Of a stretch of DNA of 64,000 bases, positions 35,101-43,442 are shown in pieces (the stretch's first letter is position 1; the number at the start of each line of letters is the position of its first letter). Under the pieces are notes generated by a model. The model made no database searches. It saw nothing but the letters and a program-made list of their open reading frames with translations, and had not been told where the DNA came from. Location: the NCBI RefSeq assembly GCF_021191705.1, contig NZ_JAIWPU010000027.1, positions 1-64,000 on the forward strand, in the 5' to 3' direction. The DNA is from Proluteimonas flavola (lineage in GTDB: Bacteria > Pseudomonadota > Gammaproteobacteria > Xanthomonadales > Xanthomonadaceae). Both the position numbers and the translations under genes were made by a program.

Positions 35101-36156
35101 GTCCTGGTCCTTGGCCGACAGCCGCGCGTACAGCGGCAACACTTCGGTATGGCGGTATTTGCGGCGCTCCAGCGCCTGGTGCGCGTCGCGGATCTCGCGC
35201 TCGCCGGGCAGGAAGACCAGCGTGTCGCCGGTGCCGCGGAGCTGCATGATCTCGTCGCAGACCGACACGATGCCGTCGAGCACCGAAGTGGGGTCAGCGT
35301 CATTTTCCCGCTTCGATCCCTTGCGATCCGACGCATCCTCCCGGGAAAGCGACTCCGGCCCCAAAGGCCGGTAGCGCACCTCGACCGGAAAGCCGCGGCC
35401 CTCGACATCGACCACCGGCGCGCCGTCGAAATGTTCGGCGAAGCGCGCGGTGTCGATCGTCGCCGAGGTCACGATCAGCTTGAGATCCGGGCGCCGGCCG
35501 AGCAGCTGCTTCAGATAGCCCAGCAGGAAATCGATGTTGAGACTGCGCTCGTGCGCTTCGTCGATGATGATGGTGTCGTAGGCCGACAGCCAGCGGTCGG
35601 AGGCGATCTCCGCCAGCAGGATGCCGTCGGTCATGAACTTGATCGCGGTCGCGTCGCTGACGTTGTCGCTGAAGCGGACCTGGTAGCCGACCGCACCGCC
35701 GCTCGGCACCCGCAGTTCCTCGGCGACGCGCCGGGCGACGGTGCGCGCGGCGATGCGGCGCGGCTGGGTGCAGCCGATCATGCCGGCAGCGCCGCGGCCC
35801 GCGGCCAGGCACAGCTTCGGCAACTGCGTGGTCTTGCCCGAGCCGGTCTCGCCGGCGACCACGACGACCTGGTGCGCACGGATCAGCCGGACGATCTCCT
35901 CGGCCTTGCCGGCGATCGGCAGCACCGGATCGACATCGGCGCGTGGCAATTGCGCCTCGCGCGCCAGCCGCTGCCGGACGGACGCCTGCAGTCGGGTCTC
36001 GAACGCCTCGCGCGCTGCCGCATCGCCGGGCGCGCGCCGCCAGCGGCCCAGCAATCCGAGCAGGCGGCCGCGGTCGCGCGTCGACGCGGTTTCGATCGCG
36101 GCCTGCGCGTGCTTGAGCGCGCCGCTCACCGCCTTGTCACTGGAATGCTGCGTCAC
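32134..36156 (-). CDS. hrpA: ATP-dependent RNA helicase HrpA
   Basis: A 1340-residue DEAH-box helicase, which in E. coli acts in mRNA processing and rescue of collided ribosomes. Walker A is AGETGSGKT (about 101-109), followed by TQPRRIAA, DEAHERS near 197, SATIDTARF, TNVAETSLT and QRKGRCGR, with helicase-associated and DUF3418 regions to the C terminus. Length matches the family. The start is GTG at 36156 (VTQHSSDK). Between the two RecA domains, residues about 265-289 are encoded by a palindromic interspersed repeat that keeps the frame open. The gene is divergent from dps. Confidence 0.94.
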   Translation of the reverse strand: MTQHSSDKAVSGALKHAQAAIETASTRDRGRLLGLLGRWRRAPGDAAAREAFETRLQASVRQRLAREAQLPRADVDPVLPIAGKAEEIVRLIRAHQVVVVAGETGSGKTTQLPKLCLAAGRGAAGMIGCTQPRRIAARTVARRVAEELRVPSGGAVGYQVRFSDNVSDATAIKFMTDGILLAEIASDRWLSAYDTIIIDEAHERSLNIDFLLGYLKQLLGRRPDLKLIVTSATIDTARFAEHFDGAPVVDVEGRGFPVEVRYRPLGPESLSREDASDRKGSKRENDADPTSVLDGIVSVCDEIMQLRGTGDTLVFLPGEREIRDAHQALERRKYRHTEVLPLYARLSAKDQDRVFNPGPQRRIVLATNVAETSLTVPRIHYVVDPGLARVKRYSPRQKLDRLHIEPVSQASADQRKGRCGRIAPGTCFRVFSEADFASRPPYTDPEIRRASLSGVILRMLSLGLGDIESFPFVEPPDPRAVADGWQQLAELGAIDGERRLTATGRTMAKLPVDAKLARMLVAAHAHGCLDAMLAITSFLGIQDPRERPSDQRGAADAAHAQFADPKSEFVGIVKLWDGYRQAHADLTQSQLRKWCDRNFLGFLRMREWRELHRQLRLQCEDLGWSIEARDNAVDADPRAAARAEAAAYIALHRALIAGLPTQVGHRADPGGGGRVSGQYEGPRGRRFQLFPGSPLSKKPPPWVLSATLLDTEKVWSLTNAAIEPDWVIAELDHLLARRHHDPRWSRSQGRVVGSEQISLFGLVLAPKKPVDYGRLYPDESRALFLRDGLVTGEINTRANVVERNLRTLERAREEEAKQRRSGLVVDEDWMAQWYGQRLPADVLSAQALDAWWRKAPDAAKQALAWSRDDLLVADGVDADLFPAFIALGDARLAVSYRFEPGAVDDGMTVSVPLHLLNAIDPVRLSWLAPGFVEDKAAALIRGLPKAQRRNFVPAPDFARAFAQAWQGGDADAFTGTMARFLKKLAGVDIAASDFDEAALEPHLRANLRLVDTGRDRKGATVLAESRDLDELRRRFGERAARAFASHAADGLQQGGLTAFPETPVPVSIPGAGGLPAYPALQDDGDSASLAVHADAAHARRLHPQGVRRLLTIALADRVRHARKQLPVAPKTALLYAAIESAAPREGKPGDRLRGDLVDGALAALLADGLGTIRDADAFAAHRDAVGKALFGEAMARLRQAEAILDRVAEVRAKLESTLMGWARANLDDMQSQLHALVPPGFLRTVPATALSEYPRWLHALALRAERAQRDPQRDQQRMLDVKPFVDALAEAAARGRGDAPDWQALRWDIEELRVSLFAQELGAKGGVSPKKLATRVAALI
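35290..35362. repeat. Palindromic interspersed repeat inside hrpA
   Basis: The arms GGGGTCAGCGTCATTTTCCC (left) and GGGAAAGCGACTCCGGCCCC (right) form an imperfect inverted repeat, about 16 of 21 positions complementary, around a 31-base centre. Elements of this form (GGGGTCAGAGTC at one end, GACTCTGACCCC at the other) are recalled from Xanthomonadaceae intergenic regions. Here it lies inside hrpA and is translated. Only one copy is in the window, so copy number elsewhere is not shown by this sequence. Confidence 0.65.
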
Positions 36157-36240
36157 GCCCTGAACCCGCCCTCAAGTCACATCTCCACAACGGATGCGCC
36201 ATTATTGTGAGCGCAATTCCCTCACCACCGGAGTCCTGCC

Positions 36241-36807
36241 ATGGCCAAGGCCAAGCCGAGCAAACCCAAGAAATCCTCAACGGCACCGGTCGCACCGGCT
36301 GTCGCCTCGCCCGACGCGCAGTCGAAGGCGCCGGCGATCGATATCGGGATCAGCGATGCCGATCGCAAGGCGGTCGCCCAGCATCTGTCGGTGTTCCTCG
36401 CCGATGCCTACACGCTGTATCTCAAGACCCACAATTTCCACTGGAACGTCACCGGGCCGATGTTCAACGCCCTGCACGTGATGTTCGAGGGCCAGTACAC
36501 CGAACAGTGGAACGCGCTGGACGAGATCGCCGAGCGCATCCGCGCGCTGGGCTACAACGCGCCGGGTTCGTACGGCGAGTTCATCGAACTGTCGTCGATC
36601 CAGGAAGAGCCGGGCCTGGAAAAGGCGCCGGACTGGCGCGAGATGGTGCGCCAACTGGTCGTCGGCAACGAGGCCGTCTGCCGCAGCGCGCGCAAGGCGC
36701 TGGATGTGGCCGACGACGCCGACGACGATCCGACCGAGGACCTGCTGACCCAGCGCCTGCAGACCCACGAGAAGAACGCCTGGATGCTGCGCTCGCTGCT
36801 GCAGTAA
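36241..36807 (+). CDS. dps: Dps family DNA-binding ferritin-like protein
   Basis: A 188-residue Dps protein. Dodecameric Dps shells oxidise and store iron and bind DNA, protecting it from hydrogen peroxide. A Lys/Pro/Ala-rich N-terminal tail (about 1-32) could bind DNA. The four-helix ferritin core follows, with the signature KTHNFHWNVTGPMFNALH. Probable ferroxidase ligands are His67, His79, Asp94 and Glu98, the last two in NALDEIAERI. The ATG at 36241 has GGAG eight bases upstream. A strong rho-independent terminator follows within 25 bases of the stop. The 84-base gap to hrpA contains CATTAT near 36200, a weak -10 candidate. Confidence 0.94.
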   Translation: MAKAKPSKPKKSSTAPVAPAVASPDAQSKAPAIDIGISDADRKAVAQHLSVFLADAYTLYLKTHNFHWNVTGPMFNALHVMFEGQYTEQWNALDEIAERIRALGYNAPGSYGEFIELSSIQEEPGLEKAPDWREMVRQLVVGNEAVCRSARKALDVADDADDDPTEDLLTQRLQTHEKNAWMLRSLLQ

Positions 36808-36829
36808 GCCTCGCATCACGCTTCACGAA

Positions 36830-36862
36830 AACGCCCGGCATTGCCGGGCGTTCTTCGTTTTC
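36830..36862 (+). terminator. Rho-independent terminator of dps
   Basis: CGCCCGGCA and TGCCGGGCG form a nine-pair stem (36832-36850) with a minimal loop, followed by TTCTTCGTTTT. It lies 23 bases after the dps stop. Confidence 0.85.
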
Positions 36863-36874
36863 GGCACATTCCCG

Positions 36875-37024
<150 letters not shown>

Positions 37025-37087
37025 GAACGGAATCGAGGGTCGGGTGATTTTTGCGGAGCAGGTCCGTTCCGGGCGCGTGAACGGGGC

Positions 37088-38461
37088 TCAGGCCGCCCGC
37101 GGCGGCTCCGGCGCATCGTCCTCGCCGCGCGAGACCAGCGCGGCGATGCCGAGATCGCCGGTCACGTTGACCGTGGTCCGGCACATGTCGAGGAAATGGT
37201 TGACGCCCAGCACCAGGCCGATGCCTTCGGCCGGCACGCCGACCATCGTGCAGATCAGCGCCACCACCGGCAGCGAGCCGGACGGCACGCCGGCCGTGCC
37301 GATGCCGCCGAGGATGCAGACCAGCATCACCAGTACCTGCTGCCAGATCGACAGGTCCACGCCGAAGAACTGCGCCAGGAAGATCACCGTGACGCCTTCG
37401 AACAGCGCGGTGCCGTTCTGGTTGGCGGTCGCGCCGACGGTCAGCACGAAGCGCGACACCTTGCGCGGAAGCTTGAGGTTCTCGTCGGCGACACGCAGCG
37501 CGGTCGGTAGCGTGGCGTTGCTCGATGCCGTCGAGAACGCCATCAGCATCGCTTCCTGCACGCTGCGGAAGAACGCCAGCGGCGACCAGCCGCCGACGAG
37601 CTTCAATGCCAGCGAATACGTCACCAGCATGTGCAGCGCCAGCGCGCCGACCACCACCAGCACATAGGCGCCCAGGCGCAGCAGCAGATCCCAGCCGAAC
37701 AGCACCGCCAGGTTGAACATGAAGCAGAACACCGCGACCGGCGCCAGACGGATGACGAGGCCGATCAGCGTCATCGACACTTCGAACAGGCCTTCGATGC
37801 CGCGCTTAAGCGTCGCGGTGGCCTCGGACTTCGTCAGCACCAGGCCGATGCCGAACATCAGCGCGAAGAACATCAGCGCGAGGATGTTGGCGTTGTCCGA
37901 CGCCGCGCCCACCGCATTCTGCGGCACGATCGACAGCAGCATCTCCATCCCGGTCGCGCCGGTCCGGCTGTCGTGCACGATCGCCGCCGTGCGCTGCGCG
38001 CTTTCGGCCAGCAACTGCTGCGCGAGCGCGGGATCCACCCCGTCGCCGGGCCGGAACAGGTTCACCATCACCAGGCCCAGCAGCACCGCCAGACCCGAGA
38101 GCACCACCGTCCACGCCAGCGTGCGCCAGCCGATGCGGCCCAGCGCGGCGACATCGCCCATCTCCGAGACGCCGACGACGAGCGCGGAGAACAGCAGCGG
38201 CACGATCAGCATGAAGATCAGGCTGAGGAACAGCGTGCCCAGCGGCTCGGTGACCCAGGCGACGAAACTCTCGACGACCGGCCGGCACTGCCAGCCCGGA
38301 TCGGCGCCGGTGCAGGCGGCCGATGTCGGGTCCGCGAGCGTCCATGCGGTCAGGCCAGTGTAGTGCGCCACCAGGCCGAGCCCGAGGCCGGCGACGAAGC
38401 CGATCGCGATCTTCCAGTGCAGCGGCATGCGTGAACGTGCAGGGGCGCCGGAATCGGCCAT
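37088..38461 (-). CDS. Dicarboxylate/amino acid:cation symporter (DAACS family)
   Basis: A 457-residue inner-membrane transporter of the glutamate/aspartate/C4-dicarboxylate family (GltP/DctA/GltT). It has about eight transmembrane helices and the two re-entrant hairpins. The first hairpin motif is STASSNATLPTAL, and the cation/substrate site is VGATANQNGTALFEG. The second hairpin reads GGIGTAGVPSGSL, and a late helix carries DMCRTTVNVTGD, with the conserved Asp and Arg. The Arg favours acidic substrates, but glutamate cannot be separated from dicarboxylates by eye. ATG at 38461 (MADSGAPARSRMPLHWKIAIG). It starts 46 bases after the batD stop, so read-through from the bat operon is possible. 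Confidence 0.9.
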   Translation of the reverse strand: MADSGAPARSRMPLHWKIAIGFVAGLGLGLVAHYTGLTAWTLADPTSAACTGADPGWQCRPVVESFVAWVTEPLGTLFLSLIFMLIVPLLFSALVVGVSEMGDVAALGRIGWRTLAWTVVLSGLAVLLGLVMVNLFRPGDGVDPALAQQLLAESAQRTAAIVHDSRTGATGMEMLLSIVPQNAVGAASDNANILALMFFALMFGIGLVLTKSEATATLKRGIEGLFEVSMTLIGLVIRLAPVAVFCFMFNLAVLFGWDLLLRLGAYVLVVVGALALHMLVTYSLALKLVGGWSPLAFFRSVQEAMLMAFSTASSNATLPTALRVADENLKLPRKVSRFVLTVGATANQNGTALFEGVTVIFLAQFFGVDLSIWQQVLVMLVCILGGIGTAGVPSGSLPVVALICTMVGVPAEGIGLVLGVNHFLDMCRTTVNVTGDLGIAALVSRGEDDAPEPPRAA

Positions 38462-38507
38462 GGTGTGGAGACCGCGGGAAAGCGCGGAGGCTAGCAGGAA
38501 GCAGGCT

Positions 38508-40217
38508 TCAGCGGCGCGGGTACAGCGGCGGCAGGTCGGGACCGCGCGGCGCACGAGAAGGCGCATCGCGCCACGACGCGCCGCCGCGGAACGCCGCGCG
38601 CAGCGCCTGACGCGCGCCGGGCAGGTCGCCTCCGGTCCAGCGCGCCCGCTGCCAGAGGCCGACGGCGTCGCGCTGGGCGGGTGCATCGAGACGGGCCGTC
38701 AGCGTGTCGAGATCCGCCGCTGGCGGGTCGGGCAAGGCGCGCAAGGCGGCTTCGACCTCGGCCGGCTCGCCGGTCTGCAACACATGCATCAGGCGGCGAT
38801 GCGCCTGGCCCGCCGTGCCGGCCGATTGCGGAAAAACCGGCGCGTCGCCGGGGGCCGCCGAAGCGACGCCTGCGCGTACCAGGCCGATCGGCTGCTGGCG
38901 GTACAGCCGCCATGCCAGCCACGCGGTCACGAGCCACAGTGCGGCGAACAGGGCAGCGAGCGCGGGCCAAAGATTCGAGCCACCAGCATCGGACGCTGTC
39001 TGGGAGGCTATCGAAGCCACCGAATCGACTTCAGCTTGTGGCGCCGCACCGGTCCGCGCTTCGCCCGGCGCGACCGCCAGCGACACTGCAGGCGGGCCGC
39101 TCGTGCGCGCCGCGCCGGCGCGCACGTCCCACCAGGCGATGCGCGGACCGGGCACCTGCACGCTGCCCTCGGCGCGCGGCACCACCGAATAACGGCGGGT
39201 CAGCCGCACCCGCGGCCGGCCGTCCTCGAAACTCTCGTCGTACTGCGGCGGCTCCGCGAACACCTGCGCGCCCTGCAACGGCGGCAGCCCGATCTCCGGC
39301 AACTGCGTGCCCACCGCGCCATCGAACACCGCCTCCAGCACGAACGTGCTGGCTTCACCCGCGCGGCCTTGCGTCGGCGCGTCCAGCCAGCGCGCCTGCA
39401 CGCCAGACAGCGGCAGCCAGGGCTGCGGCGCGTTCGCGGGCATCGCGCGCACGTCGAGCACGCGGGGCGGCCCGTTCGCCGACAGCTCGCGCGGTCCGCG
39501 ATTGAACACGTCGTCGAACATGCCGCCGCCGGCGCCGCGCCCTTCGAAGCGGGCGCCGGGAATCGACAGCGTGCCGCTGCGCTCGGGCACGATCTGGTAG
39601 CGGCGCTCGACCACGCTGTAGCGGCGCCCGTCGATGTCGCGGCTGTACTGCACGTCGCTGCCGATGCGCTGAATCGACGCGCCCTCGGGCGAGGGCTGGT
39701 CGAGGCTGCCCGACACCAGCGGCGTCGCGTAGTACAGCCGCAGCACATAGCCCACCGACTGCTGCACGTACGGCGACTGCACGTCGACGTCCGCTTCGAT
39801 GAAGGCCGGCGCACCGCCGCGCGCGACAGTGACGGCGGCCGGCGCCACGCTGAGCGACAGCGGCGCGGTGCGTGCACCGCCGACCTGCAATGCCGGCACC
39901 GTGAGCACGCCTTCGCGACGCGGACGCAGGGCCACACCGAACAGCGAACGCGTGACGCGGCGGCCATTGGTGATCTCGACCTGGCGCCGGCTGGTGTGGC
40001 CGCTGACATCGAAATCGCGCGCCAGCGGCGCCCAGTCGGGCGCGTCGCCGGTGCCGTCGGTTTCGACGTTGAGCGTCGTCGTCTCGCCGAATGCGATGCG
40101 GTCGCGGTCCAGCCACGCGCGGGTCTGCGCCTGCGCGACGCCGACCAGGCACGACAGCATCAGCATCGCGACGATCCAAATCGCGGATCGCACGCCCTTC
40201 GAACGCACAGCCTTCAT
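38508..40217 (-). CDS. batD: BatD (BatD/BAM-type membrane protein)
   Basis: A 569-residue protein with a cleavable signal peptide (about 1-30, AQAQ), a large periplasmic beta-rich BatD region (about 31-410) and a transmembrane helix near 418-440 (WPALAALFAALWLVTAWLAW). A cytoplasmic tail rich in Ala and Pro follows. Motifs include LDRDRIAFGETTTLNVE at the mature N terminus and GRRYSVVERRYQIVPERSGTL mid-protein, both typical of BatD. Bat operons (Bacteroides aerotolerance) combine MoxR, DUF58, VWA and TPR proteins; the molecular role is uncertain, with links to envelope and oxidative stress tolerance. The ATG overlaps the upstream gene's stop as ATGA. Confidence 0.88.
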   Translation of the reverse strand: MKAVRSKGVRSAIWIVAMLMLSCLVGVAQAQTRAWLDRDRIAFGETTTLNVETDGTGDAPDWAPLARDFDVSGHTSRRQVEITNGRRVTRSLFGVALRPRREGVLTVPALQVGGARTAPLSLSVAPAAVTVARGGAPAFIEADVDVQSPYVQQSVGYVLRLYYATPLVSGSLDQPSPEGASIQRIGSDVQYSRDIDGRRYSVVERRYQIVPERSGTLSIPGARFEGRGAGGGMFDDVFNRGPRELSANGPPRVLDVRAMPANAPQPWLPLSGVQARWLDAPTQGRAGEASTFVLEAVFDGAVGTQLPEIGLPPLQGAQVFAEPPQYDESFEDGRPRVRLTRRYSVVPRAEGSVQVPGPRIAWWDVRAGAARTSGPPAVSLAVAPGEARTGAAPQAEVDSVASIASQTASDAGGSNLWPALAALFAALWLVTAWLAWRLYRQQPIGLVRAGVASAAPGDAPVFPQSAGTAGQAHRRLMHVLQTGEPAEVEAALRALPDPPAADLDTLTARLDAPAQRDAVGLWQRARWTGGDLPGARQALRAAFRGGASWRDAPSRAPRGPDLPPLYPRR

Positions 40218-41962
40218 CGATCGCCTCCCGTTGCGCGCCGTTCGTGCTCGAGCCGGAACTTGGCCCGCAGCAATCCACCCGGATCGTCCGGCACCCGCCG
40301 CAGCCAGGCCGCATTCGCCTGCTCGCGTTCGTCGCCGGTATCGCCGCCCGGCATGCCGGCGTCCGATGCGTCTTCGCCGGACGGGTCCGGCCGACCATCG
40401 AGTGCGCGCTGCATCCGTTCGCGCTGCTCCGCATCGGCGTCGCGCTGCGCCTGTGCGCCGGCCGGCGGCGTAGTGTCGGATTCCTGCGGTTCCGGATCGT
40501 CCGGCGGCGGACGCGTGTCGCCCTGCCCTTGCGCATCGCCGGGCTGACGCTCCGCCGGATCGCCTGCGTCGCCCGGGGTCGGCTGACTGTCACCGTCGCG
40601 CGGCGTCTGCGGCGCGCGTGGATCCTGTCCCGGCCCGGGCGGCGGCTTGCGATTGCGCGCCGCCTCGACGGCGGCGCGGTTGGCCTGCGCATCGGCCATG
40701 CCCGGCTGCTGCGACAACGCCTCGTCATAGGCCGCGATCGCATCGTCGAACCGGCCCAGCCGCGCCAGCGCATTGCCGCGGTTGTAGGCGGCGTCGGCAC
40801 CCGGCAATCCGGTCCAGGCCTTCAGCGCCTCGTCGTAGCGCTCGCCGCGATAGGCCGAGGCGCCCTCACGCATCCGGCCGTCCGCCACCTGGTCGGCGCG
40901 CTGCCAGGGCGTCGCGGCCGGCGGCTGCGCATGTGCGGGCACCGGCAGCAGCGCCGGCAACAGGACGAGCACGGCCACGCAGGCGAAGCCCGAACCGCGG
41001 CGGAAGGCCAGCAGCACCAGCGCGAGCAGCGGCAGCACCAGCCAGTAGCCCTCGTCGAGCACCCGGCGCACGCCTGCATCGCTGCGCGCAGACGCTGCGC
41101 CTGCAGTCGTCTCCGGCGTCAACACGCCGAGTGCACGCAGATCGCCGTCGTCGATCGACAGCGCGTGGTAGCGCCCCTCGCCGGCGACCGCGAGCGCGCG
41201 CAGCGCGACCGCATCCAGGCGTGCATGCGCGAGCGCGCCGTCGGCATCGCGATAGGCCGCGCCGGCCGCGCTACCGAGCCCGAGAACCGACACCCGGTAG
41301 CCCATGCGCGCGGCGAGGCCCGCTTCCGCGACCGCCGCCGTGTCCGCATCGCCGGTCACCAGCAGGATGTCGCCGCGCAGCGCCTGTCCCTGCCGCAGCA
41401 GACGCGTCGCATGCGCGATCGCACGGTCCGCGCGCTGACCATCGACCGGCATGATCTCCGGCGCCAGCGCATCGAGATACAGCGCCACGTTGCGCGCGTC
41501 GTCGGTCAGCGGTGCGACGGTGAAGGCATCGTCGGCGTAGGCCACCAGCGCCACCTGTCCCGCGCCGCGCTCGGCCAGCAACTGCGAGAGCTTCGCGCGC
41601 GCCTGCAACAGCCGCGAGGGCGGCAGGTCGCTGGCGGTACTCGCCGTCGACAGATCGATCGCCACGACCAGTGGCGCCATGCCCCGGGTGTCGAGCGGCA
41701 CCGCGACCTCGCGCCAGCCCGGCCCGGCCAGTGCCAGGACCGCGAGCAGGCCCGCGAGCAGCCACGCGGCGAGTCCGAGCAGACCACGACGGTCCGGACG
41801 CGCTTCGAGCAGATGCGCCAGCAGATGCGGGTCCACCGCCTCGCGCCAGGCCTCGGCGCTGCGTCGACGACGCCACCAGATCCAGGCCAGAAACGGCAGC
41901 GCCAGCAGTGCCCACAGCCATACGGGACGCGCGAACTGCAATGCGTCGAAGGGCGGACTCAT
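40214..41962 (-). CDS. BatB-BatC fusion: VWA domain plus TPR membrane protein
   Basis: A 582-residue protein. Two transmembrane helices near the N terminus (about 13-29 and 60-80) are followed by a BatB-like VWA domain (about 85-300) and another TM near 315-355 that ends in a signal-like AHAQPP. A BatC-like TPR region follows (about 365-435; AYNRGNALARLGRFDDAIAAYDEAL), then a long acidic Pro/Gly/Asp/Gln-rich tail. In Bacteroides BatB and BatC are separate genes. The metal-ion site reads DLSTA instead of DxSxS, so the second Ser is lost, and the late TDG motif reads TGDAD. ATG at 41962; its stop overlaps batD. Confidence 0.87.
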   Translation of the reverse strand: MSPPFDALQFARPVWLWALLALPFLAWIWWRRRRSAEAWREAVDPHLLAHLLEARPDRRGLLGLAAWLLAGLLAVLALAGPGWREVAVPLDTRGMAPLVVAIDLSTASTASDLPPSRLLQARAKLSQLLAERGAGQVALVAYADDAFTVAPLTDDARNVALYLDALAPEIMPVDGQRADRAIAHATRLLRQGQALRGDILLVTGDADTAAVAEAGLAARMGYRVSVLGLGSAAGAAYRDADGALAHARLDAVALRALAVAGEGRYHALSIDDGDLRALGVLTPETTAGAASARSDAGVRRVLDEGYWLVLPLLALVLLAFRRGSGFACVAVLVLLPALLPVPAHAQPPAATPWQRADQVADGRMREGASAYRGERYDEALKAWTGLPGADAAYNRGNALARLGRFDDAIAAYDEALSQQPGMADAQANRAAVEAARNRKPPPGPGQDPRAPQTPRDGDSQPTPGDAGDPAERQPGDAQGQGDTRPPPDDPEPQESDTTPPAGAQAQRDADAEQRERMQRALDGRPDPSGEDASDAGMPGGDTGDEREQANAAWLRRVPDDPGGLLRAKFRLEHERRATGGDR

Positions 41963-42981
41963 GCGCCAGCCTCGCGACGCAGCCGCAACTGCGGCAGCAG
42001 GGCGAGCACCAGCAACCCGCAAGCCGCCGCGAGCGGCAGCGGATAGCGCTCGATGCGCGGGCGCAATGCCGGGCCGGGCTGTTCGACAGGCTCCAGACGA
42101 TCGATCTCGCTGTAGATGCCGGCAAGCTCGGCGGCATCGCGCGCGCGGAAGGCGCGGCCGCCGGTGGTGTCGGCGATGCGTTGCAGGGCGGCTTCGTCGA
42201 TCGCCGGTTCGCTGCCGGGCATCTGGAAACCGAACAGGCCGCCCGCGCCGGCATCGCTGCCGAACGCGATCGTGTGCACGCGCACGCCGGCATCGCGCGC
42301 CAGTTCGGCGGCCTTGTCCGGTGCCAGCACACCGGCATTGCTGACGCCATCGGTCAGCAGGATCAGCAGGCGCTGGCCGCGCGGCGCATCCTGCAGACGC
42401 TTGACCGCGAGGCCGACCGCATCGCCGATCGCGGTCTCGCGTCCGACCAGACCGACGACGGTGGCATCGAGCTGCTGGCGCACACTGTCGCGGTCCAGCG
42501 TCATCGGCGTCATCGCATAGGCGCGCTGACCGAACACGATCAGACCGATGCGGTCGCCGGCGCGACGTTCGAGGAAATCGGCGATGACCGCCTTCGCCGC
42601 GGTGAGCCGGTCCACGGGGCGCCGGCCGACGAACATGTCTTCTTCGCTCATGCTGCCCGACAGATCCACCGCGAGCATGAGATCGCGTGCGCTGCGCGGC
42701 GGCTGCTCGGCCTCGCCCCACTGCAGCGGCCGCGCCGCGGCGATGCACAGCAGGCACCAGGCCCCCCACAACAGCCAGGGCGTCTTCGACGCGCCGACCG
42801 CGCTGCCGGAGGTCGCCAATGCATCCAGTCCGCGATAGGGCACGCGCAGCGCGCTGCCGCGGCTCTGCGATGCCGGCAGAAAACGCCGCACCAGCCAGGG
42901 CAAAGGAATCGCGAGCAACCACCATGGCCACGCGAACATCTCGCGCAGCGCCTGCAGCCATGTGGACACATCACCGCTCAT
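41959..42981 (-). CDS. batA: BatA-like VWA domain membrane protein
   Basis: A 340-residue protein with transmembrane helices at about 17-32 and 67-84, a VWA domain (about 98-290) and a C-terminal helix near 312-330. The MIDAS is intact: DLSGSMS (DxSxS), the Thr in MTPMTLDRDS and LLTDGVSNAG. The VWA is probably periplasmic or peripheral and could mediate metal-dependent protein contacts within the Bat complex. It overlaps both neighbours by 4 nt (ATGA at each end), consistent with tight translational coupling from moxR to batD. Confidence 0.9.
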   Translation of the reverse strand: MSGDVSTWLQALREMFAWPWWLLAIPLPWLVRRFLPASQSRGSALRVPYRGLDALATSGSAVGASKTPWLLWGAWCLLCIAAARPLQWGEAEQPPRSARDLMLAVDLSGSMSEEDMFVGRRPVDRLTAAKAVIADFLERRAGDRIGLIVFGQRAYAMTPMTLDRDSVRQQLDATVVGLVGRETAIGDAVGLAVKRLQDAPRGQRLLILLTDGVSNAGVLAPDKAAELARDAGVRVHTIAFGSDAGAGGLFGFQMPGSEPAIDEAALQRIADTTGGRAFRARDAAELAGIYSEIDRLEPVEQPGPALRPRIERYPLPLAAACGLLVLALLPQLRLRREAGA

Positions 42982-43442
42982 CGACGGCGTCCCAGCATCA
43001 ACGCAACGAAACGCGCGCGTGCGAGCGCGTGCAACGCGGTGGTGTCCAGGGTGTCCGCGTCACGCCGGAACGCGCCGTCCTGCAATGCGGTGCCGACGCC
43101 GGTGGAGAAAGGCGCGCCGGGCACGCCGGTGTCGAGAAACGCCAGCCAGTCGTCGCCATGCAGGCGATCCGCTTCCGGGCGATGACGCCGCGCCGCCCGG
43201 CGCAGCAGCGAGGACATCGCGGCGATCCGTCCGGCCGCATCAGCGGCGATCGCGACCTCGGCATCGAACAATCGCCGCCAACGCCGCCGCTGCCACGCAC
43301 GGAACACACGCCAGCCCACGACGGCGCACGCCAGGACCAGCACCGCGGCCGCCAGCCACCACCAGCCAACCGCCGGCGGCCACCACGACGGCGCGGGCGG
43401 CTGGTGGATGTCGCGCAGCACCAGGTCGGGCATCGTCGCCAT
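42978..43442 (-). CDS. DUF4381 family membrane protein
   Basis: A 154-residue protein with one transmembrane helix at about 26-46 (VGWWWLAAAVLVLACAVVGW) preceded by the Pro/Trp-rich segment LRDIHQPPAPSWWPPA. That segment and the cytoplasmic helix bundle after it (WRRLFDAEVA, MSSLLRRAARR, DDWLAFLD) are characteristic of DUF4381 proteins. Members lie between DUF58 and VWA genes in MoxR-Bat operons of Proteobacteria. Function is unknown. The ATG at 43442 shares a base with the DUF58 stop (TGATG). Confidence 0.87.
   Translation of the reverse strand: MATMPDLVLRDIHQPPAPSWWPPAVGWWWLAAAVLVLACAVVGWRVFRAWQRRRWRRLFDAEVAIAADAAGRIAAMSSLLRRAARRHRPEADRLHGDDWLAFLDTGVPGAPFSTGVGTALQDGAFRRDADTLDTTALHALARARFVALMLGRRR

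Noticed and set aside
36200-36215. lac-operator-like TTGTGAGCGCAA before dps
   Set aside because: Only the outer three bases of each half are complementary, so it is not a real palindrome.
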